A DNA stretch of 64,000 bases, from NCBI RefSeq assembly GCF_947623445.1, contig NC_135242.1, positions 22,010,001 through 22,074,000 of the forward strand, written 5' to 3'. Below the pieces are notes generated by a model, which was not told the origin of the DNA, searched no databases, and worked only from the letters and a program-made list of their open reading frames with translations. Positions 35,313 through 56,428 of this stretch are shown one piece after another. How positions within the stretch are numbered: the first letter of the stretch is position 1; the number at the start of each line of letters is the position of its first letter. This DNA is from Clavelina lepadiformis (lineage: Eukaryota; Chordata; Ascidiacea; Aplousobranchia; Clavelinidae). Position numbers and translations under genes: made by a program.

Positions 35313-38183
35313 ATGAACAATGAAAGTCAAATCTCGTTTGACGCCCAATATCATAATTTTACCATAGCGTGTCCTATTCCGGCATTTTGCGTGGGCTCAT
35401 TACGTGAGATTTTCTTTGACTGTTTCAATCAAACACTTTTCCATTGTCACCATTGTGGAGTAGGAAGAACGGTTGTCTTGCTTTTCTTCATGATTGTCTT
35501 TGGATTTTTGATACTTGTTGGAAATTCTCTTGTCATATTAGTTGGTTTCAAACGTTGGAAACAAGAAAAGGCTTCGCGGTTGGACTTTTACAAAACATCG
35601 CTGGCTGTTGCTGATGCAATGGCAGGTAAAATATCGAAATATTTTTACAATATTGTTTATATAAACGTATCAGCCTAACGCTCGCAGTGACGTTAAGATA
35701 TACATCATAAATACTTGATTAAGTTATTATTTAGCTTGTAGTGGCACAATTTCCAAGCTTTTATGATTTTGATAAACTTAAAACTTATTTTTGATGATAA
35801 TTAATTATTATGTTAGGGTTTCAGGCGTTATTTTTGATGCCCTACAACGTCATCTGGTCCATGAATCTTACTCCAATCAAACTCGGTGCAAGATGGTTTG
35901 AGTTGAAGCAATCACCGGAGGCATTTATTGGAGGATTATTCCTTCTGTTTGGTGCTATTTCTTCGGTCTTTCATTTGCTTTGCATGGGAACGGAAATGGC
36001 TTACGCTCTCATTAAGCCATTGCAATACAGACGCCTGAGTAGAAAGTCTTTGTACACATCTCTTCTTCTTCTTTGGATACTTTCTATTTTTGCATCAGCC
36101 GGGATAGGTAAATAATATTGAACAGAACTTATAAACGTCTTTGCTACAAACGTCTGACTTCGTTGAGAGACTCTTAAAATGCACCTTAATTTGGGTTAAA
36201 AGTGTGCACTTAAACTAAAAATAATTTGCCCTAAGTCGGTCCTATAAAGACCATTGCTTCAGCCATAAGTGTTTTCCTTAGCTGGGATTCCTGACTTTCT
36301 TTGCATTTATTTTGCGTCGGCATTTCTCTTCATTCCTGCTGGCCTACTGGAAAAATCTGGTGTTCTTGGTGGGACCACTATATACGCGATTCCGACCCTT
36401 TCGATGGTAATTCTTATAAAGTGACTATAAAAGGAAATGTATTTGTCTATATGATTTATAAATTCATATTTTTTTGAACTTTACTGCCAACTTTTTGCTT
36501 AAGCTGCTTCTTTGTTTAGCTTTATATTACTAATAAAGTAGCAAAGTGTGACGTCACATGTGGGCTGATTTTAACCTGAAGTCAGATGCGGTTATATAGG
36601 CTTATCCAAATGTTTTGTATTCAAATTGTGAAACTAGTTCACGAAGACCGATCTATCCTAGTAAAACCCTAATTAATGGCTTCATTTTTGACTTATAACA
36701 GCTTATGCACCCGTTAATATACGCATCGACTGTAGGCTAAGCTATTTATGTTTGACGTAATAATAATGGCGATTTTTAAAAACGTTACTGCAAAAAAGTT
36801 AGTGGAGGTTGAGGTTAGTGACTTTGCGGATTTTTTCAGATACAAATTTGTTAATAATCCAAGCATTCTTAATTTATTTTTTCATTTGCATTACATCCAT
36901 TTTAAGATAGGCTATCCGTGATCTAAATTGTGATCTTCAATGCTTATATTAATACAATGTTTTCCCTGGATTGGATGCATTACCTTCATAGGTGGGCGGT
37001 ACTGCGGTACTTTTTCAGTACCGATATCGGTACTGTCGGTACTCTTGAAAAAAAGTACCGAATCTCTGTACCGAATTACTTTTTTCAAGAACTTTCAGTT
37101 GGTCCCGGTACTCGGTACTTTTCACGTGATAATTTAAAAATTTTAACAAGTATGTTTTCAAAAATACATGCTAATTAATCCTTAATACTAATTTTAGCAT
37201 CTGTTGATCTTTTTTAATCTAGAAATGTCAAATAAAATTGCAAGCGATTAACGTCACATATGTTTTGACCTGGAGTAACCTTCACCGGGGCATAATAGCG
37301 GCAAACATTGCATTTGCAGCATCAGCAGCATCTTTAACACAAATAGTACCGGTACCGAGTACCGAACTACTTGTTTAAAATACTACCGAATACCGGAACT
37401 GTTGGAACATTTTTTGCCAAGTACCGGTACCGTTACCGACGGTACTTTCGAAGTACCGACTGCCCACCTCTGGTTACCTTGCTGTGTTCATATTCAGTTG
37501 TTAGCTCCTGCTCGTTTAACCCGTGTCGTCGTTTCTGTAAAATCTCTTTCTCAAGAATTTTTTCTCATCCATTTGACAGTTAGCTTTGTGCGGTGTATCC
37601 ATTGCCTTTGTGCGAAATCGACGCAGAATTGGAGAAGACGATGCTGATAATTCCAGAATGTCAGAGATCATGAGAAGGCAAACAATATCAATTTTAAAAA
37701 CAGTCATCTTGATGCAGGCTGTATTCATTGCATGCACAGGTGAATGTCCCTGCCACAGGTAAATGATATAATGGATGGTTATTGTTCAGCTGCCTTCAAG
37801 CCTATACTTTCTTGTTCAATGGCAGCTCCTTCTTTTGTTGTTATGCTGGTGACTTATTTCAGCGATCTTTCATGCGAAATCGAAGGCCGGGCTTATAGCT
37901 TCGCTTTTTATATCACCGGGACCAACAGGTGTACAACTGTACCTAGTTTATAGATATCAGTGAATCAATTCCTTTCTAACATTAAATTTGTTTTTAAATT
38001 TTCTATATTTTTTACAGTCTATACAACGTCCTCATCTACAGCGCACGAGATAAAACTTTTCGGGAAGAAATCATTGACTTAATCTCTCCTGGGTATCTAC
38101 GCAGAAAGAAAGCACAGGCTTTACGCGGACAACTACGAGAACGACAACCAAAAGGAAATCCACTTGAAACTGCTACCGCTTAG
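35313..38183 (+). CDS. Divergent rhodopsin-like (class A) GPCR, 6 coding exons
   Basis: Seven-helix receptor of 385 residues, ligand unknown. Exons: 35313-35625, 35817-36107, 36282-36406, 37580-37739, 37826-37928, 38018-38183; all phases join. The N-terminus has several N-glycosylation sequons (NES, NFT, NQT). TM1 has the GNS of class A receptors (LILVGNSLVILV), TM2 has LAVADAMAG, TM4 has a Trp (LLLLWILSIF), TM6 has FIACTAPSF in place of F..CWxPF, and TM7 ends TNSLYNVLIYSARD. The DRY site reads TEM (GTEMAYALIKPLQY), and NPxxY reads NSLYN. The usual TM3 Cys of the extracellular disulfide is not evident. The 86-bp intron 4 is needed to keep the frame and restores TM6. The tail is basic and short. 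I do not recognise a ligand family. Confidence 0.85.
36987..37472. mobile_element. Non-autonomous hAT-type element (486 bp), intron 3 of the GPCR
   Basis: Ends CATAGGTGGGCGG and, reversed from the right, CAGAGGTGGGCAG agree at 11 of 13 positions. Flanks ATTACCTT (36979-36986) and GTTACCTT (37473-37480) agree at 7 of 8. The interior is packed with GTACCG/CGGTAC words in both orientations, so it can fold extensively. No transposase ORF. Confidence 0.8.
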
Positions 38184-38383
38184 AAAGTAAAAGCGAAGTT
38201 TCAATTGTTTTCGTGTTGTCTCATGCTTGCTAGTACACTGTCTAAATCTGTAGTTAAACGGTCAAGTTTTAGAACACTTGTCAAGCATATGTTGATGCAT
38301 TGTATTAACGGCGAATATATCCAGCGCTATCGTTCTTAATTTTTAAATTTAAATTATCTTTTTTGAAACAAATTTTGCTTTAT

Positions 38384-38782
38384 TCAATGTTGTTGTAGGT
38401 ACATAACATAACATGAAGTGTAAGCTACAACGGCATCAATGTCAACATTAACGGCATCAAAGAATCGAAAAATATTTAAACTTGTGTTAGCATATTTGAC
38501 ATCTAATTTAGCTGTAACTGTACGTTTCTCGCGTTTTCTCATTTCTTCATTTTGTCGAACTTCTGAAAAAGAAACAAACATGTTTTTAATCGAACGCGTC
38601 AACGGCAAATGTAAATTAAACAATCGTTGAATTAATTACCTCGTTTTCTCTCGATTTGGTTCTTGCAACAAAGGTAGATGATGAGCACTATCAAGATTGA
38701 GATGAAGACAAAAGGCGATGGAAGAGCATAAAGGGGATTTCCAAACCCGTTAATTTTAGACCAATAATTTTTTTGAATCGTT
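38384..38782 (-). CDS. Putative single-pass membrane protein, last two exons only
   Basis: Two minus-strand open segments are joined by good splice sites. The exon at 38640-38782 (donor GAG then GTAATT) is followed by the exon at 38384-38562 (acceptor CTTTTTCAG), which ends in TGA. Phases match (1 to 1). The first encodes a short polar segment, then a hydrophobic helix (FVFISILIVLIIYLCC) and a basic stop-transfer stretch (KNQIERKR). The second continues with a charged tail (VRQNEEMRKREKRTV). I do not recognise the family. Upstream exons were not secured: an open segment at about 38990-39046 has ideal splice borders but its phase does not fit directly. It is read against the GPCR, tail to tail, with stops 201 bp apart. 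It could be a chance ORF pair. Confidence 0.35.
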
Positions 38783-41375
38783 CTTTATAAAGTTGCTCAA
38801 TGTTTTAAAAGTGTATGCTGTACAGTCATCTATCCTTTAGAGTTTAGACTAAAGCATTACTCGCACATTTTCGAAAAAGTCTCTTTAAAGGTTTCATTTT
38901 TATTTAAAGTTTAAAGTTGTGGTGTAAGATATTTCAAGATGTGCTTGTATCGTTGGTAAAAAAATTAATAAAGTTGAACTGGTTGCTGTCACCTGAGGGC
39001 GTTGCGAATTCAGCTTCACATTTTGATGCAGGACAACAATGTTATTTGCAGCGTCTGAAAAAGAATAACAGTTATGAAACCACTTTGGATAAAATATGCT
39101 TTTCATGCAGATGCTTTTACGGAAATACACGTTTTAAAGTCGTGTAAGATGTTGTAGATAAATATACGTTATTTATATCTGTCACGCCATTCAGTATCAC
39201 AACGCAAGCATTAATAGCATTATATTTCCGTTTTTTGACATCATTAACTCTAGCCTAAAACATGCTAAAACTATACCGCACTTGGTCTGGTGAAAACGAA
39301 AAAATGACCCTACTGCTAGTACTAAAGCACTTTTCGGAAAACTGCTCTTGACTCTGGCAAACGGAAAGAGACTCAGTAAGAATATATGACCCATATCTCT
39401 CTGTTGGCCTAAGCATCGACTCTACATAATCTTTTTATAACTAATGGGCCCGCTCACAACTTAATTTGAAACTGTGAAAAATTTTTCCTTAACGTCATCA
39501 TGTGAGTATATTTCCGTTTCATTTTGCTGCCACAAAGTTATGGCTAGAAGTTATACAATTTAACTCCCAGAGTTGATGGCGAAAAGTAAGTCATACATTA
39601 TTGTAGCATTGCAAAAAATACCTTCATACAAAGCAAATAATTTTCACTTGATATACGCATTATTATTTTATGACGTCACGCGCAATACGCCCAAAACTCA
39701 CGCGCCACAGGTGTTAAAGTATGTGGATTGTCTTCGTAAGTATACTGTTGCAGTCTATTTTTGCAGAGCAAGATAACGTCTTCGAAAGCGTGGGTCGTCA
39801 AGCGTCCTACATTACGTTTTTGCGTTTGTGAAATAAAACAAAGGAACAATTGTCCACCAGGAAAAGCACTTGTTCAAACAAGCAGTGGTTACTTACTTAC
39901 AGCAAAGATTACGATGCTTTGGTATTGTAATCTTACTAAACCTTGGTATCTCGAACATCGACCTATCCCAACCACATTCGTCGTAAGAGATATGGTGCGT
40001 AAAGTGTCCGCAAAGTTCTGCTTGACTGAGTTCTACGCAAGTTATGATGAAGGTGGCCCTAGTGGGGTCGCGCGTGCAAAAGATACGCGGAAAGGTTAGT
40101 TAGGAGAATAGGCATGCGAATAGTTACTCGTTCATTTACTTCATTGAGGGCGGTCTGCCGGTTTCAGTGTAAAAGTTGTTGGTGTAGTAGCCTATAGCCT
40201 ATGAAGGGTACGGTGTACTGTGAGAATGTTATAGCTTGGAATTACATAAAATCTTTGAACAAGTCTGCCTCTAGCAGTATTGCTAAGCGATCGTGTTTAG
40301 TGCAGTTTTTGTCATTTCCTCCCATTCTGCTGATTTGTAGATACGGTAGACTAAGCTAAAAGTGACTATGATAGCCCTTAGTGAAAAAAGTAGCTTGCAT
40401 GCACGAGATTCATCAACATCTACCCCGAATATTTTACTCATCACACCAATTTTTGAATAAATAAACAAAGAAAAATTATTAGATGCAAATTTATTATAAA
40501 CAAACAAAAATTGATGCTTCAGTGCATGCCATCATGATCACCCCAAAATTGGTATGTTTTCATACTCGATTTTTTCATCGAAAAACTATCGTGTTTTCTA
40601 ATGCCAGTCGGGACGATAGTAGTAAGGTCTTTCAATGAGCCACGCTTAAATGCTGTGATATTTTTTTGGTGTTCGTTTTGGAAGTTGTTGTGCAATCGAA
40701 ACTCTCTTATCTGTCTATCTTTCTCTAGAATTTACACTACGCACAGAGCCTAAGCCCTTCAGGTTGTTGCGTGACATAGTGTCTGAATCTTTATTCTCGA
40801 ACTGAGGAAAGTCTTCACATATGACTAAGACTCGGCATCGGCGATGATTTTTCACATCCCAACAGACATCGTCACACGTGTACTTTTTTGTTTTTATTAT
40901 CTATTTTATCTTTTTACCAAAATTTGATACTTCACCAGTCTTGACAACTGATCAGGCGCTCTTACCACTTCACTTCACCACATCCTGGAAATGTTGACTT
41001 GTCATTTGCTTATTTAATTTATTTTTAACCCCAACAGTCGTAACGATAACGCTCAACTGCAAAATGAGACAATCTTTAAACCCACCAGACTAAAGCAATT
41101 AACTCATTAAATGATCATAGCTTACCAGTCTGGTGTAGCTTATGCCAGGCTGCTACAGTAAGTTCGTATATATTTAACAGTTGCATATAATACAACATAT
41201 AACGTGCAGTGACAAACATTACACACAAACTTATAACAGTATTGGCGTATGGAATATTAAATATATACACATTTTCAATGTTCATGTTAATTTGTATACT
41301 GGCAGGACTGCAAAGTAAGACAGTTTTTGATGAAATATCTTCTGTGCATGTGGCATAATACTGTACAGTCTAGAA
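38783..41375. other. Gap between the putative minus-strand gene and ACAP, left part
   Basis: Apart from a copy of the 230-bp dispersed repeat (about 40385-40560), I see no supported gene. The 112-codon plus-strand ORF at 39761-40099 has no recognisable domain and no flanking exons. Confidence 0.45.
40385..40560 (+). repeat. Dispersed repeat family R, copy 1
   Basis: Contains the family words GCATGCACGAGATTCATCAAC, CGAATATTTTACTCA, AATAAACAAAGAAAAA and CAAACAAAAATTGATGCTTC, then GCCATCATGATCACCCCAAAATT. The same order appears near 53990, 60690 and 60940. Confidence 0.65.
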
Positions 41376-41670
41376 CAGCGTGGTCCAACTGCAGGCCCGC
41401 GGGCCAAAGTTGGCCCGCGAGCACCGATTTTTTGGCCCGCGAACTGATAGTCAGCTTTGATTCAATCTGGCAACATAACTTCAATTTTTGTTTCTGTGTT
41501 ATTGTAATTGACAAAAAACTTTGTGAATGATCCTTTGTAATGCGTAACAATTTTTTCAGTTCTAATATCAGTGTCACATTGTTCTTCAGTTCTAATTTAA
41601 AAACATTGGCCCGCAAGATAAAAAAAAATTCTGATTTTGGCCCGCGATGAAAAGAAGTTGGACCACGCTG
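41376..41670. mobile_element. Non-autonomous hAT-type element (295 bp)
   Basis: Perfect 15-bp inverted ends (CAGCGTGGTCCAACT and AGTTGGACCACGCTG) with identical 8-bp duplications GTCTAGAA (41368-41375 and 41671-41678). Both arms carry repeated GGCCCGCG words. It lies 597 bp upstream of the ACAP start codon. Confidence 0.92.
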
Positions 41671-41678
41671 GTCTAGAA

Positions 41679-42266
41679 TATTGAGTGTTTTTGTGCAATT
41701 ATAAAAAACTTCTTGGTACTAACCATGTTGTTAGTTTGTAACAACTTTGCACCATGTTCCGTCAGGAAAAAACAAATTTCAACACTCACATAACTCACCT
41801 CATAACCCTCAGTGCTCATATTGTGTTTATAACATCGCACTGATGATAATATTTTTTTTTCGGTAGATTTTATACAAATAACAACTTTTAGCTAACATTT
41901 GTAAAAACTTGTGATCATATCAGGATTGACTAAAATAATCCAGCTCGAATAATTTTTCTGAAAGTATTTGCACATTTAAATTTATGCTAAACTACATATA
42001 ATCATGAAGTATACAGTATATCATATATCTGTAAGATAGCTTTTTAATGAGCAATTCATTACATATTTAGTTTGCTACGATTCTGTGATTTTGATTGCTT
42101 TTTTATTTCTTAATACTCCCTTAATTCTGTAGCTTTGTAAATATGTATAATCGTAATACATAAAGTAGTTTAAGGTATAGTGTTAGATTGTCAACTGGAA
42201 GAACCAAGGACTGCATGTGGTAAACGTATTAGACTTTGTAAAATAACTTCAACCACAGTAGTTAAA
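41679..42266. other. 5' flank of ACAP gene
   Basis: AT-rich sequence with no ORF. It presumably includes the promoter and 5' UTR, but no clear core promoter motif was seen. Confidence 0.4.
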
Positions 42267-52239
<9,973 letters not shown>

Positions 52240-53984
52240 GCGCGTGTACGAACTATGGCCGCAGGAATCGAATACTTAGGAAACGTGCCGTGATGACGTC
52301 AGCGATGACGTAACTTACCTACAACCGTTGCAGCTTTTTAAAAATATGATGCAAAGTTACTAAGATTGTGTTGTGAACTTTTACACTTCTTGCAAAAACC
52401 TATAATCTTACTATATCTTCAGCGCCACCTCTACTCGCATTGTTTGTTTTTTTTACCAGCTCCCTGGCATTGGCCCCCTTTTGTACACGTGCATCTATAC
52501 GGCTGTATTTGGCATAGACACCCTCGGCCGATCAATTTGTCATGTTTTGATTCCATCCTTTCATTTTGAAAGTTTTTAAGATGGAAAACTTTTATAGCCC
52601 AATGTATCAGAGAAACGTAAAACAGTCGTCTTTTTCCACATCCACGCATTGGACCGACATTGCTTAGTTTTAATGTTCTTTGACACGAGCGATTTTGTTT
52701 TACATTTGGTCAGGTGTTTGACCTCGTAATTATTACACATCGCATTATAAGCATGTGTTGTCCAAATCGAGCTGCACGCACTTCTAAACATTCTCTTGAT
52801 TGAGTTTGAGTGGTGATAGTTCGTATGAAGTGCAATAAACATTTCATTTCAGTTTTATGTTTTTTCCGTTATAGTTTGATTAGCTCGCAATCTGTTGCTG
52901 CCGAAATAACAGTATTTAACCGACTTGAACTAAGTATTTGCACTGACCAAGACCATGTTTAATGTTAATGCTGCTTTTTTACGCAAAATATAATTTGTTG
53001 TTGAAGCCTTGTCAGCTTTGTTGCTAATTTCGCGTTTAAAATTGCAATTTTACAGACATCAAGTTTAAACATGTTAAAGTTTGCTTTCACAAAGAACAAC
53101 TTTTCAGCAAGTTTTGTATCCTAAGGGTTTTCTTGCCCATAGCCTTTTGTTTTCTTTCATATTTTGGGATTAAGGCTTCCCGTTGTCGTTGTTATATTTT
53201 CACTGCAAATAAATCCATTTATCATATTTCCAGGTCTTCTCAAAAATACATTGCGGATATTGCGATACTTCGGAAATAATTTTCGTTATTTTTAGCAGTG
53301 ATAGGTTTATCAAGTCAGTCTGACGCTTTAGTATTTTTTTATGGAAACACTGTTTCCCATCAATGTCCATTACCGCCATTGTCATTACCCGTCCGTCATT
53401 ATCAGCGTCCCCCATCTGGTCCGCACTGCAGCACAACAAAATCAGAAATTAACCGCGTGCAAAAAATCCTTTCAATCGTGAATAAACAAAAACATAAGAA
53501 ATTAACCTGCTTTCTGCCCAGGTTGCTGTTTTCATCCATTAACAAAACGACATTTCTGTGAGGTCATTATTACAGCTGTGTGATTAAGCAATTATTGCTA
53601 AATTGGTGCGGCAGAAAACAAATTTGTTACCTGAGGTGGTTTTTCGTTAGTTTTAATTTGATGTCAGGTTAGCTAGTGTTGGAATTTGCCCTCCATCACA
53701 AAAACAGTCCTTCCTTTATCCGCAGGTCCGCCCGCTCCGCTGTTTTAATATTCGCGTTTGTCAGTTTGTAGGTGGAAATGGTACGAACACCGTCACTGTG
53801 TGCGGTGTCATATTGGTGTATTGTTAAATTGTGGATGTATGTAGCCTATGGGCTCATTGTGTAATAAAAATAAAACATGATCGCTTATATACCTTAGTAG
53901 GCCTAATTACTGAATTAGGTTATAATGTGGGTTACAGCAGCGGCACAGACTGCCGACTAGGCCTACTTAATGAAAGGTGTGGCG
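52240..53984. other. ACAP 3' UTR and intergenic sequence
   Basis: The first 600 bp are the probable ACAP 3' UTR, up to an AATAAA at 52834-52839. Beyond it I see no supported gene. The minus-strand ORFs at 52431-52842 lie in this UTR and have no recognisable similarity. Confidence 0.5.
52834..52839 (+). terminator. Candidate polyadenylation signal of the ACAP gene
   Basis: Canonical AATAAA 595 bp after the ACAP stop codon. It is the first one on this strand in the 3' flank that I noticed, so the link to ACAP is inferred from position only. Confidence 0.4.
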
Positions 53985-54215
53985 GTTGCACGAGATCATC
54001 AACTTTCACACCCATTTTTTTTCTTCAGGCTCATTTATAATAAACAAACAAAGAAAAGCTGGTTGGTTAAACGCCAGTTTGTAATAAGTAAACAATAAAT
54101 TGAAGCTTCGGTCCACGCTGTCACACCAAAATTTAAGTCAACACTTGCTGTACTTTCAAGTTGGGCAGACTGCAAAGTTTGGCACAGGCACACTCAATAT
54201 TGTGTGCTGTGAGTT
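53985..54215 (+). repeat. Dispersed repeat family R, copy 2
   Basis: Shares the order GCACGAGATCATCAAC, TTTATAATAAACAAACAAAG, CTGGTTGGTTAAACGCCAGT, AATTGAAGCTTCGGTCCACG, CACACCAAAATTT and TGGGCAGACTGCAAAGTTTGGC with the copies near 40385, 60680 and 60905. Confidence 0.7.
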
Positions 54216-55661
54216 GCAGTGGTGCACATGACTTGGGAAGAAATGCTGTAAGGCTGTGCACTCAATTTTTAATGGATTTCGAGATTGAATTAGTCAAACT
54301 GTGTACCATTCCAGGGAAGGGCTTAGTCGAATCTGAGTCCAATTACTCGAGTATTGGCATGTTTTCAATACTCGGACTTGATCGAGTATTGTTTAATACT
54401 TGCTAACAGATTGCTATTTCATAATTCAATATCACATTTAGGCCTAGTGTGTTTAATTCAATAGGCTACTTTCAGTCAAAGAAATATCATTCACACAGGT
54501 GTTAGCTGCCTGTTTTTTGCTGTAATTTAATGGTGCATCGATGTTCGCTTTTGTGAAAACATTAAAAGTATCGTTGTTGGTTACACGGAGTAACATCATT
54601 ACCACGTATTTAGTAATTAGTTGGTAGTGGCGATCACCAAGTCAGTAAGCGGCACACATCGCCAAGCTATCAAATCAACTTTCAACCTATTTTAGAATTG
54701 GATTCAGAATAGATTTATTTATAATATTTTGGAATATTTTTTTTTTCCATACTTTGTATTGCACATCCCTACTTTGTGAAGAAAGTTATATCGTGTTTTT
54801 TGTTAGTTAAATGATGCTGATAAGCCTAATTAACAACGAAAGCAAGGGCAGAATAAACACAATTACTAATTACAGTGCAGTAGGTCTAAATCAATTATTT
54901 CATTTTGAAACCGGATGAATTTGAAAATTCCTAGCTTTCCAGTTGTTAGTGTCTTACTTCAAAATATCAATAATGGATTGATCATGCGTACACCACACGC
55001 TACAGAAAATTCAAGTTCAGTTCAAATCAAGTTTATGGATGCAATAATGCAGGACTAAATTATACTGAAACTATCAAATCTTTGTTTTCTACACAATGTA
55101 TTAATATCAAGTCGTACTAAATCGTCTTAAGAAAATGATTGAATTAAATTTTAACAATGGCAAAAAACGCACCTTCACTTTATTAATTATTGTTATTATT
55201 ATCTCATACGCCACACAACAATGAGTTATTCTAAATTCATGTCCATTACCACCACATCTTGCACAACTCTTGCCCATTTTAAATCGATACTGTTGCCCCT
55301 TAAGTGTGTGAATTCCTAATTATGAACCTTAACTCTTATCTAATAACCTATCAAATATTTGCAAGCTTAACTATTAGGCTGAAAGGCTATTAGCTAAAAA
55401 TTGACATTTAAACAAACTTTGCCTTCAATGTTAATTATAAAATCTGTGTAGACATAAAAAGTTTGTGTGCGCTTTGATGAGTGTTGTGCATACGTGCCAT
55501 AGTGGCCAATGGCTGACTTTGGTTAGTGTTCCTCGTATGAACAATTTCTAAACAAGACTGCTTGAAACTTAAAAATTTTATTCATAGTGGAATGCACTTG
55601 TACGAGCTTTGCAATTAGGAATTTCTCTGTCTGAGGATGAATATTTTTGTTTGCTATAGAT
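54216..55661. other. Intergenic, no gene seen
   Basis: From 54295 to 54395 the word CGAGTATTG appears in both orientations (ACTCGAGTATTGGCATG, TTGATCGAGTATTG), suggesting one end of another transposon. A possible right end, GCACATCCCTA, lies near 54762-54772. I could not pair the termini. The rest shows nothing recognisable. Confidence 0.4.
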
Positions 55662-55956
55662 CAGGGGTGTTCAAATGATTTCTGCCATGATCCACCACAG
55701 TCAAACCTGACAACATGATGATCCACTAAATACGAATAGTAAACATATTGGACATGCTTTAATTTTGATGTTGCTTTATTTATGTAAATGTAGCCTACCT
55801 TACATTGTAGGGCCTACAAAGTATTAATAACTTTGTAAAAGTCGAAAGGGAAGTGTGCTACAGCTGCAAGATTGTTTCAAGACTACATTGGAAGATCCAC
55901 ACAAAAAGTTGAAAAGATCCGGGTCCGGATCGAGATCCGCCATTTGAACACCCCCG
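55662..55956. mobile_element. Non-autonomous hAT-type element (295 bp)
   Basis: Ends CAGGGGTGTTCAAATG and, reversed from the right, CGGGGGTGTTCAAATG match at 15 of 16 positions. Identical 8-bp duplications CTATAGAT lie at 55654-55661 and 55957-55964. The arms contain GATCCACC/GGATCGAGATCC words and there is no ORF. The length is the same as the element at 41376-41670 but the sequence is different. Confidence 0.92.
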
Positions 55957-55964
55957 CTATAGAT

Positions 55965-56428
55965 AATGCATCATAACAACAAGCATCAACTTGCATGTTG
56001 GATTTTTATATCTGTACAGTGGTTTATAACAAACATACAAATTTTGTTGTTTGAATGCCAATTTGTACTGAACAAAATTTGAAGTGCAGTGTATGTCATC
56101 ATGTTGGGCAGTGTAGCCCCTGCATGCACAAATTTTCTTCAAAACCTGACATACTTTGAAGTCTGGACTGTACCCTATACATTGGTTCACAATTAGCATA
56201 TCTGTTATCTATCTTTTGAATAACAGAATGCCTGTGATTTAATTTTAGTCTGTTATAGATTCACTTAGATTGGGTTTAAAACTCTTAAATTAATCATATA
56301 GCCTTTGTACACTGTGGAACAAACCAGTATTTCAATGGATTAGTCTTTTTGTTTTTCGTTGGTTTTGGTCTGATACATCTTTAGCAAGTTTTAGGAGACG
56401 AAGGCACATTATTAACAACAGCATTAAA
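55965..56428. other. 5' flank of DCUN1D gene with a weak family R copy
   Basis: From about 56020 to 56120 the words TTATAACAAACATACAAA, GTTTGAATGCCAATTTGTAC and GCCCCTGCATGCACAAATTT resemble family R, but more loosely than the other copies. No ORF is supported. The minus-strand ORF at 55957-56199 lies in this repeat. Confidence 0.45.

Noticed and set aside
37744..37953. ORF with its own ATG as the start of a separate gene
   Set aside because: Its 3' part is GPCR exon 5 (TM6); the 5' part is an 86-bp intron.
39761..40099. 112-codon plus-strand ORF
   Set aside because: No recognisable domain, no splice partners and composition like flanking sequence.
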